Shown here: in pieces, positions 33,528-40,850 of the stretch
How the letters are laid out: each line of letters opens with the position of its first letter
How positions within the stretch are numbered: position 1 is the first letter of the stretch
Assembly (NCBI GenBank): GCA_963844625.1
Contig: CAWJPF010000011.1
Location: forward strand, 124,001 to 188,000
DNA length: 64,000 bases
Reading direction: 5' to 3'
Origin: Palsa-504 sp963844625
GTDB taxonomy: Bacteria; Actinomycetota; Actinomycetes; Streptosporangiales; Streptosporangiaceae
The notes under the pieces: generated by a model
What the model saw: the letters and a program-made list of their open reading frames with translations, nothing else
Told to the model about the DNA's origin: nothing
The model's database searches: none
Translations under genes and position numbers: made by a program

Positions 33528-33607
33528 AGTGCTGGCCGGCTTCGGAGCTGGCCGGCTTCGGAGCTGGCCGGCTTCAGTGCTCGTCGGCTTCAGTGCTCGT
33601 CGGCTGG
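33528..33607. repeat. 16-bp tandem repeat across the MFS stop codon, five units
   Basis: Three units of the type GGAGCTGGCCGGCTTC (33528-33575) are followed by two of AGTGCTCGTCGGCTTC type (33576-33607). The MFS stop (33590-33592) and its last codons (ADEH) lie in the last units. The extra units are downstream of the stop. A 16-bp unit does not keep frame. Confidence 0.85.
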
Positions 33608-35029
33608 GGCTGATTTGGGCAGCAGCCAGACCAGGCCGAGGCAGGCGGCGGCGATCGCGCCGACGACGGCGACGCTCACGGTCATGGCGGGCCCGGCGCC
33701 GTGCTGGGCCCGCTGGGTGAAGTAGACGGTCGTGACGACGGCGGAGCCGATGGCGGCGGCCAGCTGCTGGACCGCGCTCAGGGCGCCGCTGGCGCTGCCG
33801 GCCTCGTCGGACGCGACGTCGCCGATCGCGACATCGTAGATGCTGCTGAAGCAGGCGCCCATGCCGGCGCCGAGCACGAGGATCGAGGGGGCGATGGCCC
33901 ACACGCTCACCGCGGTTCCTTCGGCCAGGACCGTCGCCCAGAGCCCCGCGGCCCCGGCCAGGGTGAAGCCCAGGCCGATGACCACGAGCATCCGGCCGAG
34001 CTTGGTGATCAGCGGGCGGCAGACCACGGACGCGATGATGATGCCGGCCATGAGCGGGCTCAGGGCGACCGCGGCCGCGTCCGCCTTCAGCCCGAGGGCG
34101 GTCTGGTAGAACAGCGAGATCACGTAGGCCAGGCCGTTAACCGCGGCGAAGAACGCCAGGCCGAGCAGCAGGCCCGAGGTGAAGCCCCGGTTAGCCAGCA
34201 GCGAGGGCAGGATCAGCGGCTCGGCGGCCATCCGCTGCCTGACCCCGAATCCGGCCAGCAGCACCGCGCCGGCGGCCAGGCACAGGACGGGAACGGCGGT
34301 CCAGCCCGCGGTCGAGCCCTCGATCAGGCCGTAGATCAGGGCGAACATGCTGGCGCCGAGCAGCCCGGAGCCGAGGCCGTCGACGGCGACGGCGCCGGAC
34401 GGCTGGTCGTGCGGGAGGAGTCGTAGCGCGGCGGCGAAGCCGGCGCTGCCCAGGACGATGTTAATCAGGAAGATCGGACGCCAGGTCAGGCCCGCGAGGT
34501 CGGCGCTGATGATGAAGCCCGCGACGATCGGGCCCAGCACGGCGGAGGCCCCCATCACCGGCCCGAACACGCTGAACGCCCGGGGCATCTGCTCGCGGGA
34601 CAGCGTGCTGATGAGGATGCCGATGCCCTGGGGGATCAGCAGCGCGCCGAAACCACCCTGCACCAGCCGCCCGGCGATCAGCATGGCCGGATCGACGGAC
34701 AGGCCGCACCACAGCGAGGCGAGGGTGAAGCCGGCGATGCCGATCAAGAACATGCGCCGCCTACCGTACCGGTCACCGAGGCGGCCGCCCACCACGAGCA
34801 GGACGCCCATGGCCAGGGCGTAACTGGCTCCGAGCCATTTGATCAGGGCCTCGCCCCCGCCGAGGTCGCGGACGATGGACGGCGCGGCGATGTTGGTGAT
34901 CGTCGAGTCCATCAGGTCGAGCACGTCGGCGATCAGCACGACGGCCAGGACCAGGCGCAGCCGGGTCGTCAGCCGGGCGGTATCGGCTGCGGGCGGCGCT
35001 GCGTTCGGGTTTTCGCGGGTCGCGGTCAT
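33590..35029 (-). CDS. MFS drug exporter, DHA2 (EmrB/QacA) type
   Basis: 479 aa from ATG 35029 (MTATRENPNAAPPAADTARL). About 14 hydrophobic segments. Motif A GGRLGDRYGRRRMFLIGIAG; motif D1-like ADVLDLMDSTITNIAAPSIV; motif C-like GPVMGASAVLGPIVAGFI. This is an efflux pump driven by proton antiport. It is coupled to the upstream TetR gene by an ATGA overlap, and the operators in front of that gene point to regulated drug efflux. A TGA inside a 16-bp tandem repeat ends the gene. Confidence 0.92.
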   Translation of the reverse strand: MTATRENPNAAPPAADTARLTTRLRLVLAVVLIADVLDLMDSTITNIAAPSIVRDLGGGEALIKWLGASYALAMGVLLVVGGRLGDRYGRRRMFLIGIAGFTLASLWCGLSVDPAMLIAGRLVQGGFGALLIPQGIGILISTLSREQMPRAFSVFGPVMGASAVLGPIVAGFIISADLAGLTWRPIFLINIVLGSAGFAAALRLLPHDQPSGAVAVDGLGSGLLGASMFALIYGLIEGSTAGWTAVPVLCLAAGAVLLAGFGVRQRMAAEPLILPSLLANRGFTSGLLLGLAFFAAVNGLAYVISLFYQTALGLKADAAAVALSPLMAGIIIASVVCRPLITKLGRMLVVIGLGFTLAGAAGLWATVLAEGTAVSVWAIAPSILVLGAGMGACFSSIYDVAIGDVASDEAGSASGALSAVQQLAAAIGSAVVTTVYFTQRAQHGAGPAMTVSVAVVGAIAAACLGLVWLLPKSAPADEH

Positions 35030-35739
35030 CGTTTTCTTTCCGTAGTCCCGGGTTCCGGGCGGGGCGTCTGCAGGATCCCGTTGATCAGCACGCGGAAGCC
35101 CCAGGTGAGCCGGTCCGGGCCCGGCCCGGACAAGAGCTCCGCGCCCAGCGCGGCGATCTGCGGGTAGCTGGCGGCGGGCGCTTCGCGAATGGCCGCCGCA
35201 ACCGCTTCTTCTTCCTCCTGGGCGTCGATCGCCCGCTGGCGGGTGCCCTGCTCGGCGGCGGTCGAGGTCGCGAAGTGCAGCAGCAGGTCCACCGCCCACG
35301 CGGCCCGGTCCGGTGCCACCCCGCCCGTGCTCAGCAGCGCCAGGATGCCCTCGGCCAGGCTGAGGTAGGCCGGCCCGGCTGGCCTGGTCACCAGCACCGA
35401 CTGGGCCAGCCCGGGTTGCCCGAACAAGATGAGGGTGTAGGACGTCAGGACCTCGATCAGCCGGTCACGCCAGTCGCTCGCGGCCGTGACCGGGCTCAGG
35501 TCCACCCGCCCGAGCAGTTCCTCGAGCATGGCCGCGTGCAGCTCGGCGGTGTTGCGGACGTAGACGTACAGCGACGCCGCGCCGGTGTCCAGCTCCTGCG
35601 CCAGGCGGCGCATCGTAACCCGGTCCAGGCCCTCCGCCTGCATGATCCGGACCGCGGCGGCGACGATGCCCGCGCGCGTCAAGGCGGGCTTGGCGGCCCG
35701 CTCGCGGCGGCTCACGACGGGACGGTTCTTAGCTGGCAT
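35026..35739 (-). CDS. TetR-family repressor of the adjacent exporter
   Basis: 237 aa. The HTH is TRAGIVAAAVRIMQAEGLDR, then VTMRRLAQELDTGAASLYVY (about 22-60). The C-terminal ligand domain is of TetR_C type. It is cotranscribed with the MFS gene (ATGA overlap). Two palindromic sites just upstream (35750-35767 and 35783-35794) are probable operators, one starting 11 bp before the ATG. A ligand of the pump probably relieves repression; the ligand is unknown. A Glu-rich stretch (DAQEEEEAV) lies in the C-terminal half. Confidence 0.92.
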   Translation of the reverse strand: MPAKNRPVVSRRERAAKPALTRAGIVAAAVRIMQAEGLDRVTMRRLAQELDTGAASLYVYVRNTAELHAAMLEELLGRVDLSPVTAASDWRDRLIEVLTSYTLILFGQPGLAQSVLVTRPAGPAYLSLAEGILALLSTGGVAPDRAAWAVDLLLHFATSTAAEQGTRQRAIDAQEEEEAVAAAIREAPAASYPQIAALGAELLSGPGPDRLTWGFRVLINGILQTPRPEPGTTERKR

Positions 35740-35749
35740 GCCTGAACCA

Positions 35750-35794
35750 TAACGAACATGTTCGTTAGAAACAAGTTCGGAGCGAACGTGTTCG
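35750..35794. promoter_or_regulatory. two TetR operator-like palindromes
   Basis: Site 1, TAACGAACATGTTCGTTA (35750-35767), is a perfect 18-bp palindrome. Site 2, CGAACGTGTTCG (35783-35794), has the same CGAAC/GTTCG arms with a changed centre. Centres are about 30 bp apart. A half-site AAGTTCG lies between. They are upstream of the TetR-MFS operon. Confidence 0.75.
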
Positions 35795-35804
35795 TCGATG
35801 GCGT

Positions 35805-35852
35805 GGTGCTGGCGGGGTTCGGTGCTGGCGGGGTTCGGTGCTGGCGGGGGAT
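35805..35852. repeat. 16-bp tandem repeat, two and a half units
   Basis: GGTGCTGGCGGGGTTC is repeated at 35805-35820 and 35821-35836, followed by a partial third unit and further scattered GGGGTTCGGTGCTG pieces to about 35880. Intergenic, between the TetR operators and the 52-nt hairpin. Confidence 0.8.
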
Positions 35853-35991
35853 GCGTTACTGCTGGGGTTCGGTGCTGCTGACGGTCGCGTTGCTACCGCC
35901 GGGCCAGGTGCGGGCGCGCCCCAGCTAAGTGCACCCTGGGTAACATGGTTCCCGCCAGCCACCTGGGCCCCAAGCTAGCTCGTCATTCGCT

Positions 35992-36043
35992 GTATGGGTG
36001 CAGCACCCTGCACACAAGAGTGTGCAGGGTGCTGCACCCATAC
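35992..36043. terminator. 52-nt perfect hairpin in a gene-free region
   Basis: The arms are 24 bp and perfect (left begins GTATGGGTGCAGCACCC, right ends GGGTGCTGCACCCATAC), with loop AAGA. Each arm contains a smaller near-palindrome (GGGTGCAGCACCC). It lies between the divergent TetR and membrane-protein genes, so it does not look placed for simple termination; the type is chosen only for the structure. A small RNA or protein-binding site is also possible. Confidence 0.6.
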
Positions 36044-36131
36044 GTTGGAACGGGGCCAGGAGGCGAGCCGGTGGCGGCTCCCGGCTTCCCGGGTCAGCCG
36101 GTCTGCCGGTCACCCGGTCGCCTCATTATCC

Positions 36132-36271
36132 TCGGTCGCCTGGTCACCCTAGTCGGCTGGTCACCCTAGTCGGCTGGTCACCCTAGTCGGCTGGTCACCC
36201 TAGTCGGCTGGTCACCCTAGTCGGCTGGTCACCCTAGTCGGCTGGTCACCATGGTCGGCTGCGACCAATGG
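36132..36271. repeat. 17-bp tandem repeat array upstream of a membrane-protein gene
   Basis: Five identical units TCGGCTGGTCACCCTAG (36153-36237) are flanked by degenerate units on both sides (36132-36152, 36238-36271). The array ends 28 bp before the ATG at 36300 and must lie in or next to that gene's promoter. Confidence 0.92.
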
Positions 36272-36299
36272 CGTTAGATCACTCGTCTAGGGTGGCGGC

Positions 36300-37076
36300 A
36301 TGGCGTCATGGTGGCAGCGCGAAGTGATCGCGGGCGTCAAGCTGCCGCTGATGCTGTGCTTCCTGGCGTTCGTCGTCACGTTCGTGGTGACCCGGATAGT
36401 CACGCGCATGATCCGCAGCGGCCGCGGCCCGTTCCGGAACCAGGTCACCCCGGGCGGGGTGCATATCCATCACGCCGTGCCCGGGATCGTCCTGCTGATC
36501 ATCGGGGCCTTCACGGCGGTCGGCGACCCGGCCTCGCTGGGCTGGCGCTCGTTCGCCGCGGTGGCGGTCGGGACCGGCGTGTCCCTGGTCCTGGATGAGT
36601 TCGCGCTGATCCTGCATCTGCAGGACGTGTACTGGAGCGGCGAGGGCCGGGTCTCGGTCGAGGCGGTCGGCCTGACGGCCGCCTGCCTCGGGCTGGCGCT
36701 GGCCGGATTCAGCCCGGCCGGGGTCAAGGGCGCCGGCGGTTTCGAGCTCGACCTGCGGCTGACCGCTACCGGCGTCCTCATCGCCGATGGCGTGCTCGCC
36801 TTGATCTGCGTCCTCAAGGGCAAGTACCGGACGGCCCTGTTCGGGCTGTTCCTGCCGCCCCTCGCGTTGGTCGGCGCCCTGCGGATGGCCCGCCCGTCAT
36901 CGGTCTGGGCCCACTACCGCTACCGCGGCAAGCGCCTGGAGCGCGCCACCCGCCGTGCCGCCACCTTCGACCGGCGGTGGATGCCGCTGCAGACCCACTG
37001 GGTGAACTTCGCCGGCGGCAAGCCGCACTTGCCCAGCCCCCGCCTGCCGCACCGGAACGACGATGCCCGCAGCTGA
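36300..37076 (+). CDS. integral membrane protein of unknown function with conserved His/Asp/Glu motifs
   Basis: 258 aa. About six membrane segments lie between residues 10 and 205. Two striking polar motifs sit near membrane borders: GGVHIHHAVPGIVLLIIG (about 52-69) and VLDEFALILHLQDVYWSGEG (about 98-117). These could form a metal or catalytic site. The C-terminus is basic and cytoplasmic-looking (YRYRGKRLERATRRAATFDR). I know similar uncharacterised actinobacterial proteins but no function. The promoter region contains a 17-bp minisatellite. It is followed closely (23 bp) by the epimerase gene on the same strand. Confidence 0.75.
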   Translation: MASWWQREVIAGVKLPLMLCFLAFVVTFVVTRIVTRMIRSGRGPFRNQVTPGGVHIHHAVPGIVLLIIGAFTAVGDPASLGWRSFAAVAVGTGVSLVLDEFALILHLQDVYWSGEGRVSVEAVGLTAACLGLALAGFSPAGVKGAGGFELDLRLTATGVLIADGVLALICVLKGKYRTALFGLFLPPLALVGALRMARPSSVWAHYRYRGKRLERATRRAATFDRRWMPLQTHWVNFAGGKPHLPSPRLPHRNDDARS

Positions 37077-37099
37077 GGGCAGCGGTACTGTCGAGGATC

Positions 37100-38050
37100 G
37101 TGCGAATCCTTGTTCTTGGCGGTACGTCGTTCGTCGGCCGCGCCATTGTGTCGGACGCCCTCCGGGCCGGCGCCGAGGTGATCCTGTTCGGCCGGGGCCG
37201 GACCGGGACTGAGCTGTTCCCCGAGCTGACCCGGCTCATCGGCGACCGGGACACCGGCGACTACGCCGCGCTGCGCGACGGCCGCTGGGACGCGGTCGCG
37301 GACGTCAGCGGCTACGTGCCCCGGCACGTGGGGCAGGCCATGGACGCGCTGGGTGACCGGATCGGACGGTACTTGTTTATCTCCAGCCACGCCGTGTACC
37401 AGCTGGCGGGAGTGGGGCCAGGCTCGACCGAGGACACGCCGCGGCGTCCGCCGGTGCGGGACACCGAGGAACTCCGCGACGACACCTACGGTCCGCTCAA
37501 GGTGGCGTGCGAGGACGATGTGGTGGCCCGGTACGGCTCCCGGGCGACGATCGTTCGGCCGGGGAAGGTGGCCGGGCCGCACGATCCGCAGAACGGGCTC
37601 ACGTACTGGGTGCGCCGGGCCGCGCGCGGCGGCCGGGTGGCGGTGCCGGCCGATCCCGGGCAGCCGGTTCAGGTCATCGACTCGCGCGACCTGGCCCGCC
37701 TGGTGGTGCAGCTGCTGGCCGACGACCGCCCGGGCGCGTTCCACGCGGTCGGGCCGGCCGAGCCGGTCACGCTGGGCGGGCTCATCCAGACCTGCGCGCG
37801 GGTCGCCGGTAGCGAGGTCGAGATCGTGCCGGTGCCACCGGGTCCGGCGGGTGCGATGTTCCCGCTGGTCCGGGCGAACTGGCCGTCGCAGCAGCGCAGC
37901 CCGGCCCGCGCCCGGGCCGCGGGCATGCCGGCGACGCCGCTGGCGGTAACGGCCGCGGATGTCCTGGCCTGGGATCGGCAGCGCGGCGAGCCGCCGCTCG
38001 CGGGCGGGTTTTCGCCAGCACAAGAGCGGGCGCTGCTCGCGGAATCATAA
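37100..38050 (+). CDS. NAD-dependent epimerase/dehydratase-family protein
   Basis: 316 aa from GTG 37100 (VRILVLGGTSFVGRAIVSDA), so the Rossmann GGTSFVG motif lies at the very start. The frame is open upstream to 36977 but that part overlaps the membrane-protein gene. Extended-SDR features: VADVSGYVPRHVGQAMDALG, YLFISSHAVYQ, then YGPLKVACEDDVV in the YxxxK position, and VIDSRDLARLVVQLL. This resembles the atypical extended SDR group with GGTxFxGxxxV. Substrate unknown. Convergent with an MFS gene 6 bp downstream. Confidence 0.88.
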   Translation: MRILVLGGTSFVGRAIVSDALRAGAEVILFGRGRTGTELFPELTRLIGDRDTGDYAALRDGRWDAVADVSGYVPRHVGQAMDALGDRIGRYLFISSHAVYQLAGVGPGSTEDTPRRPPVRDTEELRDDTYGPLKVACEDDVVARYGSRATIVRPGKVAGPHDPQNGLTYWVRRAARGGRVAVPADPGQPVQVIDSRDLARLVVQLLADDRPGAFHAVGPAEPVTLGGLIQTCARVAGSEVEIVPVPPGPAGAMFPLVRANWPSQQRSPARARAAGMPATPLAVTAADVLAWDRQRGEPPLAGGFSPAQERALLAES

Positions 38051-38056
38051 GGCGGG

Positions 38057-39274
38057 TCAGCCGCTGCCCGGGGCGTGCGGAACGGTACTCCGCGGCACGG
38101 TGAGGCAGGTCATGACGGCGGCGCCGAGCGTGACGAGGCTGGCGGCGGCCGCTATCCCGGTGAGATCGACCGCCTGGGCGAGGAAGGGGCCGGCGACGGC
38201 ACCGGTAAGGGTGGCGGCGGCTTCACCGGCGAGGAAAACGGCGCTGACCCGGCCCAGGACCGCGTTGGGAATGACCCGCTGCACAGCGGTCTGCGGAACC
38301 ACCTCGGACATCGTGCCGAACATCCCGACCGCCACCGCCGCGGGCAGCGCGGTGGCCAGCGATGATGAGGTGAACAGCAGGAAGTACGCGGCCGCGGTGG
38401 CCGCCAGGCTCGCGGTCAGCAGGATGCGGGTCTGGATCCGGCCCGTGAGCGCGCGGAAGAGCGGGGCGCTGAGCAGGACGCCGACGCCCAGGCAGGACAG
38501 CAGGAACCCGGTGTGCTCGCTGCCGCCGAGCCGCCGTACCCCGAAGGGGATGAGCACGGCGCTGAGCGATGCGTTGGCCGCCAGGAAGATAACCGTGACG
38601 GGAAACAGCGCGCGGGCGGCGGGCTGATCGCGCAGGACGCGCGTGCCCGCTACGAGGTCGCGGACGACACCGCCGATCGAGGCGGTGCGGTCCGCGGGCT
38701 GGCGGCCGGTCCGGGAGGTCAGGAGATTAGCGGCCGCGCAGATCACGTAGCTGAGGGCGTCGGCGCAGATCAGCCACCTGACGCCGAAGCGGATGAGCAG
38801 GAGCCCGCCGAGCGGGCCGCCGATGAGCTGCATCGTCCCGCCGGCCACGGCGTTGAGGGCGTTGGCGCTGCTCAGCAGGGTCCCAGTGCCCACGATGGCC
38901 GGCGTACGAGCCAGTGCGGCTGGCCCGTACAAGACACCGCCGGCATTCTCGGCGATGAGAGCGGCATACAGTACCCAGAAACGGCCGGGCGAGACGCCAA
39001 GCAGCATCACGGCCACGGTGCCAGCCCGGAACGCGCTCGTGGCGATCATCAGGCGGCGCCGGTCCCACCGGTCGGTGAAGACGCCGGCGACCGGGCCGAG
39101 GACCAGGCCCGGCAGGTACTGCGCGGCGAGCGTGAGCCCGGTGTCCCGTAGCGAGCCGGTGACGAGGAAGACGTGGGCGGGGATGGCCAGGATCAGCAGC
39201 CACGAGCCGAGAGCGCTGATGCCGCTGCCGGCCCACAGCAACCGGAAGTCGCGTATCCGCAGAGCCTGGAGCAT
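38057..39274 (-). CDS. MFS transporter (MFS_3, EntS-like)
   Basis: 405 aa, about 12 membrane segments. N-terminus FRLLWAGSGISALGSWLLIL; motif A-like VAGVFTDRWDRRRLMIATSA; loop TSRTGRQPADRTASIGGVVR between halves; second-half ALTGRIQTRILLTASL. The family includes siderophore and macrolide exporters. It diverges from an XRE regulator, with an inverted repeat ATTCT-GTG-AGAAT between, so the XRE protein is its likely regulator. The substrate is unknown. Confidence 0.9.
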   Translation of the reverse strand: MLQALRIRDFRLLWAGSGISALGSWLLILAIPAHVFLVTGSLRDTGLTLAAQYLPGLVLGPVAGVFTDRWDRRRLMIATSAFRAGTVAVMLLGVSPGRFWVLYAALIAENAGGVLYGPAALARTPAIVGTGTLLSSANALNAVAGGTMQLIGGPLGGLLLIRFGVRWLICADALSYVICAAANLLTSRTGRQPADRTASIGGVVRDLVAGTRVLRDQPAARALFPVTVIFLAANASLSAVLIPFGVRRLGGSEHTGFLLSCLGVGVLLSAPLFRALTGRIQTRILLTASLAATAAAYFLLFTSSSLATALPAAVAVGMFGTMSEVVPQTAVQRVIPNAVLGRVSAVFLAGEAAATLTGAVAGPFLAQAVDLTGIAAAASLVTLGAAVMTCLTVPRSTVPHAPGSG

Positions 39275-39297
39275 GACCGCCGCCCGTCACTTGAACT

Positions 39298-39310
39298 ATT
39301 CTGTGAGAAT
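39298..39310. promoter_or_regulatory. candidate XRE operator between divergent genes
   Basis: The inverted repeat ATTCT-GTG-AGAAT lies 24 bp from the MFS start and 40 bp from the XRE start, in a short A+T-rich divergent region that must contain both promoters. Confidence 0.5.
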
Positions 39311-39349
39311 ATCTCTACAGGTTGTTGTCCTGTCAAGATTGGAGCGGAC

Positions 39350-39829
39350 GTGGATCATCGAACGATCGGGCGGGAGCTGCGGGCCCGGCGGACCGCGGCG
39401 GGCCGGACCGTGGCTTCGGTGGCGGCGGACGCGGGCCTGTCGGTCCCCTACATCGCCAACCTGGAGAACGGCCGGGGCAACCCGACTATCTCGGCGCTGA
39501 CCCGGCTGGCCGAAGCTCTGGGCCTGCGGCTGGCCGTCACGCTGGCACCGGGCGAACCCGTACCGGGCGGACAGGGCCAGCGGGCCGCCGCGTCCGCGTC
39601 ACCCGAGATGCCCGCCTCGCTCGTCCGGCTCGGACGCACGGCCAGGTTCCGGCAGGCCGTCACGGTCATGGCCGCGACGCTGGAGCTGGACGCCGATGAG
39701 TTCTCCGGCCAGCTGGTGGCCGTCCTGGCGATGCTCGCGCACACCGTGGGGCACGATCTCGCCGAGGCGGACTGGTGGCGCCTGCTGGATGCCCTGTTGC
39801 TGATCGCTGCTCATCCCGCGGGTTCGTAG
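39350..39829 (+). CDS. XRE-family transcriptional regulator
   Basis: 159 aa from GTG 39350; GGAGCGGAC provides the Shine-Dalgarno. The frame is open upstream to 39173 but lies inside the divergent MFS gene. HTH_3 domain at about 5-62: GRELRARRTAAGRTVASVAA, GLSVPYIANLENGRGNPTIS. A hydrophobic C-terminal half (about 85-155) may bind ligand or dimerise. It probably represses the divergent MFS exporter. Confidence 0.88.
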   Translation: MDHRTIGRELRARRTAAGRTVASVAADAGLSVPYIANLENGRGNPTISALTRLAEALGLRLAVTLAPGEPVPGGQGQRAAASASPEMPASLVRLGRTARFRQAVTVMAATLELDADEFSGQLVAVLAMLAHTVGHDLAEADWWRLLDALLLIAAHPAGS

Positions 39830-39855
39830 CCAGGCTCTGCCTGATAAGACACTGT

Positions 39856-39893
39856 GCTATACATACGATCAGGGAACTATATTCTTGTATAGC
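39856..39893. promoter_or_regulatory. inverted repeat upstream of the ABC exporter operon
   Basis: GCTATACA (39856-39863) and TGTATAGC (39886-39893) are perfect 8-bp arms 22 bp apart in a short A+T-rich stretch. They could be an operator for the TetR regulator encoded at the end of this operon. Confidence 0.5.
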
Positions 39894-39899
39894 CCAGCG

Positions 39900-39953
39900 A
39901 ACGGGAGGCGGTCGCCGGTGGCAGCGAACGGGAGGCGGTCGCCGGTGGCAGCC
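39900..39953 (+). repeat. 27-bp duplication containing ribosome-binding site and start codon
   Basis: The unit begins AACGGGAGGCGGTCGCCGGT and ends GGCAGC; copies lie at 39900-39926 and 39927-39953. Each copy has GGGAGG followed 8-9 bp later by an in-frame GTG (39918, 39945). An unprocessed read-through adds NGRRSPVAA twice to the protein. Confidence 0.85.
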
Positions 39954-40850
39954 ACCGCGATACATACCGAGGGCCTGACCAAGCGTTACGGCGAAGTGGC
40001 CGCCCTCGACCACCTCGACCTCGAGGTCGGCCAGGGCGAGGTCGTCGGTTTTCTCGGGCCCAACGGGGCCGGCAAGACCACGACGATCCGCCTGCTGCTC
40101 GGGCTCATCCACCCGACCGAGGGGCGCGGCCTGATCTTCGGCCTGGACTGCCAGCGCCAGCCCGTCGAGACCCACCGGCGGCTGGCCTTCGTGCCCGGAG
40201 AGGCCAGCCTGTGGCCGTCGCTCACCGGCGCCGAGACCCTGCACCTGCTCGGGCGGGTCCATGGTCAGGCTGACGAGGCCTACCGGGACGAGCTGATCGC
40301 CCGGTTCGAGCTCGATCCCGATAAGAAGGTGCGGGCTTACTCCAAGGGGAACCGGCAGAAAGTCGTCCTGATCGGCGCCCTGATGGTCCGGCCCGACCTG
40401 CTCGTCCTCGACGAGCCGACCAGCGGGCTCGACCCGCTCATGGAGCAGGCGTTCCGGCACTGCATCCGGGAGGCACGCGACCGCGGCCAGACCGTCTTCC
40501 TGTCCTCCCACATCCTGAGCGAGGTGGAGGCGCTGTGCGACCGGGTGGGCATCCTGCGGGCGGGCAAGCTCATCGAAATGGGCACGCTGGCCGAGATGCG
40601 GCACCTCAGTGCGCTGATCGTGGCAGCGACCTTCGCCGGTCCCGTCCCCGACCTGTCCGGGGTCCCCGGCGTGACTTCGGTCCAGGTCGAAGGGCACATC
40701 GTCCGCTGCCACGTGCGCGGCTCCATCGAGCCGTTGCTGAACGTGCTGGCGACGGCCGGCGTCACCGAGCTGCTGAGTCGCGAGCCCTCGCTGGAAGAGC
40801 TGTTCCTGGCTCAGTACGGCGGCGAGGAGGCGCAGTCCCGTGCTGGCTAA
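39945..40850 (+). CDS. ABC transporter ATP-binding protein (exporter type)
   Basis: About 301 aa from GTG 39945; the alternative GTG 39918 lies in the first copy of a duplicated initiation region, and ATG 39885 is further upstream. Walker A GFLGPNGAGKTTTIRLLLG; signature YSKGNRQKV in place of LSGGQ, as in many drug-exporter ATPases; Walker B LLVLDEPTSGLDP; switch His in FLSSHILSEVEAL. It pairs with the permease gene, overlapping it by 11 bp. The C-terminal domain (about 215-300) is the extension typical of DrrA/CcmA-type ATPases. Confidence 0.92.
   Translation: MAATAIHTEGLTKRYGEVAALDHLDLEVGQGEVVGFLGPNGAGKTTTIRLLLGLIHPTEGRGLIFGLDCQRQPVETHRRLAFVPGEASLWPSLTGAETLHLLGRVHGQADEAYRDELIARFELDPDKKVRAYSKGNRQKVVLIGALMVRPDLLVLDEPTSGLDPLMEQAFRHCIREARDRGQTVFLSSHILSEVEALCDRVGILRAGKLIEMGTLAEMRHLSALIVAATFAGPVPDLSGVPGVTSVQVEGHIVRCHVRGSIEPLLNVLATAGVTELLSREPSLEELFLAQYGGEEAQSRAG

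Noticed and set aside
36132..36271. CRISPR array
   Set aside because: Units of 17 bp are contiguous without spacers; a plain tandem repeat.
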